Origin: an uncultured Acetatifactor sp. | Lineage (GTDB): Bacteria > Bacillota > Clostridia > Lachnospirales > Lachnospiraceae | NCBI GenBank assembly: GCA_947594835.1 | Contig: CANQEH010000003.1 | Location: forward strand, 1-64,000 | Direction: 5' to 3' | Length of the DNA: 64,000 bases | Shown here: piece after piece, positions 41,789-48,681 of the stretch | Position numbering within the stretch: position 1 is the stretch's first letter | Layout of the letters: each line of letters opens with the position of its first letter | Translations under genes and position numbers: made by a program | The notes under the pieces: model-generated | The model's database searches: none | What the model was told of the DNA's origin: nothing | The model's input: the letters and a program-made list of their open reading frames with translations, nothing else

Positions 41789-42703
41789 TCACCGCCCGGT
41801 TCGGGCCTTCCTGTCTGCGCTGGCCCGCTCCAGCCGTTTTTGTAACTTCTCCTGGACAAACGTCCGCTCCCCGTCCCGCACCAGAAAATACAGATAAGAA
41901 TCCAGCACAAAGGAAAGCGGCATCCCCCGCCCGGCAATCTTGAAATTGACGAACCCTCTGTCGATGTAGCTTCCGATCTCCTCGTTGGAGATAAACGCAG
42001 GCCGCTTCCTGCACTCCTCAAAATTCCGCTCCTTCGTCTGGTTCGGGCAGGGGAAGGGGACGCTCACGTCAAATTCCAGCTGCAGGCGGGACTGCTGTTC
42101 ATAGTGCTCCGCCCGCTTTGGACATCCCGGAAAGCACACCTCGTTGACCAGGATCTCCACCCTGTCCGCCTGGGCCGCGGCTGCCTCCAGGGCCGCCTGG
42201 TCATGGTTTAAGTCATAGTCCAGCACCACCAGGCGGTAATCCTTCCCAAGCTCCTCTAACAGCCCCTCCACCCTGTCGATCCGCTTCGTGGTGGAGGAGA
42301 TGAGCGGAAAGCGCGGGTACTGTCTTCTGAGATATTCTTCCAGAACCGGCGCATTGACCAGAGCCTGGTTCAGCCCATTGTCCGCAAGACGCATAATCAG
42401 GTTGCAGTAGGTGTCCGAGAGGTGCTTTTCTTCCAGCAGGGAATTGGTCCAGGTAAACCGCACCGGCACGCCTCTTGTGTTGTACTGCTTTAACATCGCC
42501 TGGATGTCCTGTTTGCCCGAAATCCCGAACACCACCCGCCCGCCATTCCAGATGGCGCCGGGAAATGTCCCGTAGACGGATCCCACCCGGTAGCCGCTTC
42601 GGAATTTCTCCGGGTATTCCTTCATCAGATCCAGAACGGCCACATTCAAAGAGAAATAATAGCAAAATCCCGGCAGATGCCAGAACACTTCCTTTTCTTC
42701 CAT
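41789..42703 (-). CDS. U32-like TIM-barrel protein, copy B
   Basis: A cytoplasmic protein of 304 residues with no assigned function. It resembles the gene just upstream across its length: HLPGF..YFSLNVAVLDLMKE, GTFPGAIWNGGR, NLIMRLADNGLNQALV, LVVLDYDLNHD, VNEVCFPGCPKRAEHY and RGFVNFKIAGRGM. The barrel-like layout, CxPGCP cysteines and FKI-GR ending recall U32 proteins (which end FKIEGR), so a divergent U32/iron-sulfur family is inferred. Compared with copy A it lacks the YCEYGEYNC segment and has PCPNQTK there. The ATG at 42703 follows GGGAG; the track start is longer. It lies between copy A and GH43. Confidence 0.65.
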   Translation of the reverse strand: MEEKEVFWHLPGFCYYFSLNVAVLDLMKEYPEKFRSGYRVGSVYGTFPGAIWNGGRVVFGISGKQDIQAMLKQYNTRGVPVRFTWTNSLLEEKHLSDTYCNLIMRLADNGLNQALVNAPVLEEYLRRQYPRFPLISSTTKRIDRVEGLLEELGKDYRLVVLDYDLNHDQAALEAAAAQADRVEILVNEVCFPGCPKRAEHYEQQSRLQLEFDVSVPFPCPNQTKERNFEECRKRPAFISNEEIGSYIDRGFVNFKIAGRGMPLSFVLDSYLYFLVRDGERTFVQEKLQKRLERASADRKARTGR

Positions 42704-42775
42704 CACATTCTCCCTTCCGGCCCGTTTCGCCTCTGCAAAGCCAAAGCCTCCCAAACACTTTCTCTTCCCAGAGCC

Positions 42776-43726
42776 TTACGGCCACTTGGAAGGCCTGGGC
42801 CGGTTCACCGTGATCACCTTGTTGGCCGCCAGGTTGTTGAGCAGCAGGATCCTGGCCTGCCCCTGGTACTGGGGCCTGATCAGATAATGGCAGTAGGTCT
42901 CCACCAGGGAGAACAGGTTGGCCGTCCTGCCCTCGATCTTAAAATTGTAAAAGCCCATGGGCAGATACTTTTCGTAGATATCTTCCGGCGAAATGTAGGT
43001 CTCGTATCCCTGGATCGTGTGGATGCAGTTGTACTCCCCGTACTCGCAGTACCAGTGCTCCAGAGGAATCTGTTTGTCCGGGGGCATCTTGCGGTTCTTC
43101 AGCATGATGCGCTGGTTTTTCGCAATATTCTCATAATGCTTTCCCCTCCTGGGACAGCCGGGCACGCACAGCGTGTTCACTAAAAGCTCACATCTGCCCT
43201 TGTCCTCTATTTTTTCCAGCTCCTCAAACTGGTTATTGAAGTTATAGTCCAGCACCACCAGATAATAATCTTTTTCCAGCTCCCGGTTCACCAGATCTAC
43301 GTCCCGGATCTCCTTGCAGGTAGAGCTGTTGATCTTAAAGCCCGGGTAGTTCTTCCGGATGTATTGCTCCAGCAGAGGCGAAAAGATCATGACCTCGTTC
43401 ATGCCGTTGTCCGCTGCCCGCATACAGAAATTACAGTAAGGATCCAGAAGATCCTCCTCATTTAACAGCATATTGGTATAGGTGTACCTCACCGGGATCC
43501 CTTTGGCGTTGATGTTCCGGATCACATTCTCGATATATGCCGCATCGCACTGGTCATAGTTGGAGGGTCTTCCGCCGTTCCAGAGGGACATGGGAAATTC
43601 TCCGAAAAAGGAGGCGATACGGATCCCCTCCCGGAAATATTCCGGCTTCTGCTCCATCAGACTAAGCACCAGCATATTCAAGGGATAGTTCTGCCTTAAC
43701 CCCGGCAGATGAAATCTGACTTCCAT
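42776..43726 (-). CDS. U32-like TIM-barrel protein, copy A
   Basis: A 316-residue cytoplasmic protein, paralogue of the following gene. It shows HLPGLRQNYPLNMLVLSLME, GEFPMSLWNGGR, DPYCNFCMRAADNGMNEV, INSSTCKEIRDVDLVN, LVVLDYNFNN, VNTLCVPGCPRRGKHYENI, WYCEYGEYNC and MGFYNFKIEGR. Eight or so cysteines cluster in CNFC, CVPGC and YCEYGEYNC, as in iron-sulfur U32 proteins such as UbiU/UbiV or RlhA. AGGAGGAG precedes the ATG. Its place in a glycan locus is unexpected; a role in sugar or cofactor chemistry is possible but unproven. The main alternative is an unrelated TIM-barrel family. Confidence 0.67.
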   Translation of the reverse strand: MEVRFHLPGLRQNYPLNMLVLSLMEQKPEYFREGIRIASFFGEFPMSLWNGGRPSNYDQCDAAYIENVIRNINAKGIPVRYTYTNMLLNEEDLLDPYCNFCMRAADNGMNEVMIFSPLLEQYIRKNYPGFKINSSTCKEIRDVDLVNRELEKDYYLVVLDYNFNNQFEELEKIEDKGRCELLVNTLCVPGCPRRGKHYENIAKNQRIMLKNRKMPPDKQIPLEHWYCEYGEYNCIHTIQGYETYISPEDIYEKYLPMGFYNFKIEGRTANLFSLVETYCHYLIRPQYQGQARILLLNNLAANKVITVNRPRPSKWP

Positions 43727-43761
43727 ACGCTTCTCCTCCTAAACGCTGCCATCTGGCGGCG

Positions 43762-45063
43762 CTACTCCTGCGCAGCATACTCCACCAGGGCGTCCGCCAC
43801 CTCCGGCGAATACCAGGTCAGGTTGTTCCTGTCAAAGATCCCGAAGCACTCCCCGTCCCCTTCGTAAATGCCGTTGTCCCACCAGACGCACTTGATCTGG
43901 TATTGGTTCATGGCGCCCAGATACCCTTCCAGCCATCTGACCACATCCTCTGTGTTTCCTTTGTTCACCGCGCCAAATTCCGTCACGATCACCGGCATCC
44001 CCTTTGCGATGAACTGGGACTGGATCTGCCGTAAATTGGTGTCCAGGTCTTTCTGGAGGCTTCCGTCCCAGACGGACACATGGCCTTCTCCCTCAAAGGT
44101 AAACACATAGGGGGTGTAAAGGTGGAGGGCCACCGCGATGTTAGGGTCGTCATAACGCTTCAGGTCCCGCATGGCCGCCAGGGAAGCGTTGTTTCCGTAG
44201 GTACAGAGGATCAGGCATCTCGTGGCGTTTTCGCCTCCGGTGGCCCTGACTGCATCGAGAAAGACGCCGTTTAAGCGGTTGACGGCTCCCCGTTCGTTTG
44301 GCGTCCCGCCGCTCCACTCCCCGGCGCTGCCCTGGGTGCGGGGCTCGTTCATCCCCTCAAAGAGCAGATGGCTGTCCCGGTCTTTGAAACGCTCTGCGAT
44401 CTGGGTCCAGATGGCCTTCAGTTCTTCCGCCGTCTGATCCAGATCCTCCTCGTCCAGGCTGAGCCAGTAATTTGTCTCGTGGTGGGTGTCCAGAATCACA
44501 TACATCCCGTCCTCCAGGCAGTAATCCACCACTTCCTCCACCCTGTCCAGCCACGCTTCGTCGATGAGGTAATCCGGCCCGCTTCCCAGATGTTCCCCCC
44601 AGGTCACAGGGATCCGCACTGTGTTGATCCCCTGGGCCGCTATGGCGTCTATCATCTCCTTTGTGGTCTCGGGGTTTCCCCAGTAGGTCTCCGAAGCCAG
44701 GGTATTGCCCGCCCCGTGGGCGTCCAGGGTATTCCCCAGGTTCCACCCCACCGTCATACCGGCCAGAAGCTCAAACACCCCGGATCTGTCCGGCTGGGCA
44801 GGTTCTGCAGACGCCTGGGCAGGCGCGCCTATCTTCTCCGGCGCATCCTCCTGTGCCACCGGGGCGCTCTCCGTATCTTTGCTGTCCTTGGGGGTGCCTT
44901 CCTCCCCGGCCCCGCTGTCTGCCAAAGGCGCAGGGGACGCCGTCTGGGTTTCGCCCTCCGCTTCCGCACCCGTCGTCCCGCAGCCTGTGCCCCCCAGCAC
45001 AACTGCCGCTGCAAGCGCTGCCGCCCCCAGCCTTTTCAAACGTTTCTGCCTCTTATTCTCCAT
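43762..45063 (-). CDS. GH5 endoglucanase (subfamily 4-like), lipoprotein
   Basis: The 433-residue secreted enzyme has a signal peptide with lipobox LGGTGC (Cys about 29) and an Ala/Glu/Pro-rich linker (about 30-90). The GH5 barrel shows MTVGWNLGNTLDAHGAGN, TVRIPVTWGEHLG, ILDTHHETNYW, acid/base LLFEGMNEPR, LHLYTPYVFTFEGE and nucleophile IVTEFGAVNKG. This pattern fits GH5 subfamily 4, whose members attack xyloglucan, lichenan or cellulose. With the GH31 alpha-xylosidase nearby, xyloglucan is plausible. GAGAGG precedes the ATG at 45063. It lies 79 bp downstream of the solute-binding-protein gene, with a hairpin between. Confidence 0.93.
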   Translation of the reverse strand: MENKRQKRLKRLGAAALAAAVVLGGTGCGTTGAEAEGETQTASPAPLADSGAGEEGTPKDSKDTESAPVAQEDAPEKIGAPAQASAEPAQPDRSGVFELLAGMTVGWNLGNTLDAHGAGNTLASETYWGNPETTKEMIDAIAAQGINTVRIPVTWGEHLGSGPDYLIDEAWLDRVEEVVDYCLEDGMYVILDTHHETNYWLSLDEEDLDQTAEELKAIWTQIAERFKDRDSHLLFEGMNEPRTQGSAGEWSGGTPNERGAVNRLNGVFLDAVRATGGENATRCLILCTYGNNASLAAMRDLKRYDDPNIAVALHLYTPYVFTFEGEGHVSVWDGSLQKDLDTNLRQIQSQFIAKGMPVIVTEFGAVNKGNTEDVVRWLEGYLGAMNQYQIKCVWWDNGIYEGDGECFGIFDRNNLTWYSPEVADALVEYAAQE

Positions 45064-45092
45064 CCCGCTGCACCTCTCAAAATCTACAAAAT

Positions 45093-45128
45093 GCAAGGGG
45101 CAGCGCCCGGAAAACACCGCCCCATTGC
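45093..45128 (-). other. intercistronic hairpin between the solute-binding-protein and GH5 genes
   Basis: On the minus strand GCAATGGGGC pairs with GCCCCTTGC (one bulge) and is followed by ATTTTG. The T-run is short, so partial termination or mRNA 3'-end protection is more likely than full termination. This would raise binding-protein mRNA relative to GH5. Confidence 0.5.
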
Positions 45129-45142
45129 GTTTTTCAAGTATC

Positions 45143-46639
45143 TTACTTCTGGTTTGCCTTGTCGATATAATTCTTCCAGCTCTCCCGGATCGCCTCTACG
45201 TTCGCGGAGACGTCGCAACCGGAATAGAACTGATACAGGAACGGGTCGCCGGTATCCAGATCGGGAATGATGCCGTGGTAGGTAATCATACCTTTCTCCA
45301 TCATCATCGCCGCGGTCTCGTCCACCGCGCGGGTATCCCTGAACCCTGCGTAGTAGTTGCTCTTCCAGCCCTCGTAGTCCTCATAGCCCGGAATGTCGTC
45401 GGTGTAGAGGTTCCATGCGAACGCCAGCTTCCACGCCTTGTCTGCGTCATAGCAGCCGGGGATCGCCACCGGGTTGTTTGCAAAGCAGTTGATGTAGTCG
45501 CTCATCTGAGGCCCCTTAGGGAACATCACGAAGCCGAAATCATCTTCCATGTCCTGCAGGTAGTTTCCGGGCGTACCTGCATACCCGTCATCTACCATAA
45601 ACACCGCCATGCCGTTGCGGAATGCCTCCTTGTAGTAATCCCACTGGGCTTCCTCCGGATAGGGCAGCGTGTAATTGTCCATAATGTCAACGCTGAACTG
45701 AAGGCCTTCGATGGTCTCGGGATCCTCTACCCTGTAAGTAAATTTGCCCGACGCGTCCTTGCCCACCAGCTCGCCGCCGTTGGAATAAACGCACGCCAGA
45801 ACCATGGTGGAATTGTTCTGGGTGGTTCCGTAGATATCGATCGCACCGTCGTTGTTGGTATCCCTCTGCACCTGCTCCATCAGCTCGGTCCACTTATCCC
45901 AGGTCCAGTCCCCGCTGGCCTGCAGGTCATAGATGGACTCGGGGTCGATCTGCGCCTCGTTCAGCAGCCGCTTATTAAAGTAAACGCCTGTGCGGGGCTC
46001 GGGGTCACCCGCATACATACAGTAGATGGAATCGCCGTAGGAATACTGCTCATGCAGCATATTCTTGGTAAATTTCTCCTGGGAGAAATCCAGGCAGTCC
46101 AGGGTGGCCAGGTCATACATCAGCCCGCTCGCCATGGCGGAAGTGATCGCCGGGTCGTCCCGCAGGATGAAGATGTAGTTGTTGCCGTCGTCCCCGGTAG
46201 TGCAGTAGTCCACATAGTCCTGAGGCGTGGAACCCCAGTCGGAGATGGCCTGCTGTTTGATGGTAAAGTTGTATGTCTCCTGAATCCAGTCGCGGTACTC
46301 GTCCCTTGCCTCCTCGTAGTCGTTGGTGGGTTCCGCCGGATCTCCCGACCACCAGTCGCGGATGATGATCTCCATGCCGCCCAAGTCGTATGCCTCTCCG
46401 GTAGCGGGATCCGTGATCACGGTGTACCCGCCGACGGCGTCCTCGCCGTCCTCCTCTGCCGTCTGGCCTTCAGACGTATCCTGCCCTGCGCCCTGGTCCG
46501 TGGTTCCGGCGCCGGGATCCGTGGTCTGGGAACCCTGGTCGGCAGGCGTCTGGCCGCCGTTTCCGCAGCCTGCCATCCCCATGGTCATCACAGTGGCCAT
46601 GGATGCTGCCAATAACCTGTTCAATACTTTTCTTTTCAT
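45143..46639 (-). CDS. ABC transporter sugar-binding lipoprotein
   Basis: A family 1 extracellular solute-binding protein of 498 residues with a lipoprotein signal (lipobox GMAGC, Cys about 25) and an acidic Gly/Thr/Asp linker (about 28-65). The two-lobed domain follows, with landmarks such as GMEIIIRDWWSGD, LYDLATLDCLDFSQEKF and GMAVFMVDDGYAGTPGNY. The C-terminus ends WKNYIDKANQK. It captures oligosaccharide outside the cell for the permease pair encoded just upstream. GGAGG lies five bases before the ATG at 46639. The cargo is probably a xylan- or glucan-derived oligosaccharide, from context only. Confidence 0.92.
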   Translation of the reverse strand: MKRKVLNRLLAASMATVMTMGMAGCGNGGQTPADQGSQTTDPGAGTTDQGAGQDTSEGQTAEEDGEDAVGGYTVITDPATGEAYDLGGMEIIIRDWWSGDPAEPTNDYEEARDEYRDWIQETYNFTIKQQAISDWGSTPQDYVDYCTTGDDGNNYIFILRDDPAITSAMASGLMYDLATLDCLDFSQEKFTKNMLHEQYSYGDSIYCMYAGDPEPRTGVYFNKRLLNEAQIDPESIYDLQASGDWTWDKWTELMEQVQRDTNNDGAIDIYGTTQNNSTMVLACVYSNGGELVGKDASGKFTYRVEDPETIEGLQFSVDIMDNYTLPYPEEAQWDYYKEAFRNGMAVFMVDDGYAGTPGNYLQDMEDDFGFVMFPKGPQMSDYINCFANNPVAIPGCYDADKAWKLAFAWNLYTDDIPGYEDYEGWKSNYYAGFRDTRAVDETAAMMMEKGMITYHGIIPDLDTGDPFLYQFYSGCDVSANVEAIRESWKNYIDKANQK

Positions 46640-46744
46640 TTTTTCCTCCTTTTTTCTATAAATCACTGCCGGAAGCAGCCGATAGGGATTTTTCCGGGCG
46701 CTGCGCCGGCAGGGATCCTAGCTTTTTGTCAGGGCAGAACCGCC

Positions 46745-47752
46745 CTACATCTTGATACCCGTGCTGCTCAGGCTCTCCACAAAGCCCTTCTGGGCGAACA
46801 GATACAGGACGATGAGCGGCATGATAATCATCAGCGTCCCGGTGGACACAATACAGTTGGAATATGCCAAAGACACCGTCGTGGTGGTGCCCATCAGCCT
46901 CTGGATATAAGCGCCCAGGGTGTCCGACAGCCTGGCCAGGGATGTGCTCACCAGGCTCTGGCTGCCCAGAAACAGCTTGGAGTAAAACCCGTCCGTCCAC
47001 TGCCATACGAAGGCAAACAGGAAACAGGACGTCAGAATGGGCTTTGCGTCAGGCAGCATGATGCGGACAAAGGTTCTCAGCGTGCCGCAGCCGTCCACAT
47101 AGGCCGCCTCCTCCAGTTCCTTGGGAATCGTGCGGAAAAACTGCCGGATCATGTAGATGTACAGGCCGTTTTTCAATCCCATGCACCCGGCACTCATCAT
47201 GTAATAGGGAAGCACGGAGCCCCTGAGATTGATCGTCTCCCCGGTGAGCAGCTTGAAGATCCCAAGGATGTCAAAAAACCGAAAGTGCAGGTGCAGTGAA
47301 GTGGAAATGGTCTGGGGCGGGATCAGAATCACCAGCATCACGCAGGCAAACCAGAATTTCTTAAAAGGAAATTCAAACCTGGCAAACCCGTATCCCACTA
47401 ACGTTGCCACCGCCACCTGCAGGATGGCTATCGTCAGGGAGATGACAAAGGAATTGACGATGCTCTTGCTGTAATTCATCAGCTGTGCCGCCAGCAGATA
47501 ATTCTGGGTGGTAAAATGCTCCGGCACCGAGATCACGATGGGATTGTACAGATCGCTCTCCGTCATGAAGCTCACCGAGATCTTGCTCAGGAGAGGCTGC
47601 AGGATCATAAAGCACATACCAAACAGCAGGATGAACCGGCAGATGCTGCCGCCGTAGGAAAGGATCTCTTTTTTCAGCAGATACCCGCCCGACTGCCTGT
47701 TGCGCTCCCAGAAACCGGCGTATTTTTTTGTCTTTCCCTTCTCCTTACTCAT
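46745..47752 (-). CDS. carbohydrate ABC transporter permease (MalG/LacG type)
   Basis: The 335-residue permease has six or so membrane segments and the EAA loop EELEEAAYVDGCGTLRTFVRIMLP, which docks the ATPase. The C-terminal DTLGAYIQRLMGTTTTVSLA to GFVESLSSTGIKM end is typical of MalG-like subunits. The N-terminus is longer than usual (about 35 residues before the first helix). It overlaps the MalF-type gene by eight bases and is followed by the binding-protein gene after 105 bp. No ATP-binding subunit is in the window; a shared MsmX/UgpC-type ATPase elsewhere is presumed. Confidence 0.93.
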   Translation of the reverse strand: MSKEKGKTKKYAGFWERNRQSGGYLLKKEILSYGGSICRFILLFGMCFMILQPLLSKISVSFMTESDLYNPIVISVPEHFTTQNYLLAAQLMNYSKSIVNSFVISLTIAILQVAVATLVGYGFARFEFPFKKFWFACVMLVILIPPQTISTSLHLHFRFFDILGIFKLLTGETINLRGSVLPYYMMSAGCMGLKNGLYIYMIRQFFRTIPKELEEAAYVDGCGTLRTFVRIMLPDAKPILTSCFLFAFVWQWTDGFYSKLFLGSQSLVSTSLARLSDTLGAYIQRLMGTTTTVSLAYSNCIVSTGTLMIIMPLIVLYLFAQKGFVESLSSTGIKM

Positions 47753-48653
47753 AGTAGTAAACCCCTTTCGAGATGATGAGAGAACTTACGCCCACAAGCG
47801 CCATCACGATCAGGAAATAGATCCAGGACATGGCGGAGGCAAAGCCGTAGTTGAGCTGTCCGGTCATGACCGTTGTGATCTTGTCGATGACCTCATTGTC
47901 GGATCTCATGCAGAAATCCACAACGGTGTAAACCCAGTTGACCAGAAACAGGGAGCTGATCATGGGGAAGGTAATCTTCCAGAGACTCTCCCACTTGGTG
48001 CACCCTTCGATCTCCGCCGCTTCGTACATACTGGCCGAGATGGTCTGCAGGCCCGAGAGGAAGATGATGATCTGGATACCGGAGGCGATGGCCACGTCGT
48101 AAATATTGTCGATCACCTGAAAGACCTCCTCGAAGGCCCTGGTGCCCACTCCCGCTGTGCGCAGGATCTCCTCCAGGGTTTCCGTGATGCTGATGTTCTG
48201 GGTGGTCTCCTCGATGGCTACCTGCAGGTTCGCCATCAGCGCATTGTCCGTCTCCAGTCCTAAGATCACGCCGGAGGAGAGAATCACGGGGAGAAAGAAG
48301 ATCGCCCGCACCAGCGCCCGGCCCTTAAACTTCTGGTTTAAGATCAGCGCCACAAAGAAGCTGAACACCATGATCGCAAAGGAATTGATCACCATCCGCC
48401 CCAGTTCCTCCGTCAACAGGCGCGTGAATTCCGGATCGATCCGGAATGCCTGTATGTAGTTGTCAATCCCCGCCGGGTGGAGCACAAAGATCCCGGAACC
48501 GATCTCCACCTGGCAGAAGCTCATGTACAAAGACTGTATGAACGGCTGGATCATAAATACCAAAAAGCCGATGATAAACGGTGAGATGAACAGGTATCCC
48601 GATATCGCCTTCCGTCTCTGAAGGCCCGCCAATTTGTTCTTCTGTCTTGCCAT
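47745..48653 (-). CDS. carbohydrate ABC transporter permease (MalF/LacF type)
   Basis: A 302-residue permease. It opens KAISGYLFISPFIIGFLVFMIQPF, the MalF-like first helix, and carries the EAA loop YEAAEIEGCTKWESLWKITFPMIS. The region between helices three and four (about 125-195) is longer than usual and acidic (VAIEETTQNISITETLEEIL), probably an extracellular loop contacting the binding protein. The ATG at 48653 follows GGAAAGGG; the track start adds six residues. It partners the MalG-type subunit it overlaps and lies 28 bp after the DUF5696-type gene. Confidence 0.92.
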   Translation of the reverse strand: MARQKNKLAGLQRRKAISGYLFISPFIIGFLVFMIQPFIQSLYMSFCQVEIGSGIFVLHPAGIDNYIQAFRIDPEFTRLLTEELGRMVINSFAIMVFSFFVALILNQKFKGRALVRAIFFLPVILSSGVILGLETDNALMANLQVAIEETTQNISITETLEEILRTAGVGTRAFEEVFQVIDNIYDVAIASGIQIIIFLSGLQTISASMYEAAEIEGCTKWESLWKITFPMISSLFLVNWVYTVVDFCMRSDNEVIDKITTVMTGQLNYGFASAMSWIYFLIVMALVGVSSLIISKGVYYYE

Positions 48654-48681
48654 AACCACAACCCTTTCCACACCTTTTGCG

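Noticed and set aside
44705-46615. 636-codon plus-strand ORF opposite GH5 and the solute-binding protein
   Set aside because: It spans two clear genes with signal peptides and catalytic motifs on the other strand. No ribosome-binding site or family pattern was seen.
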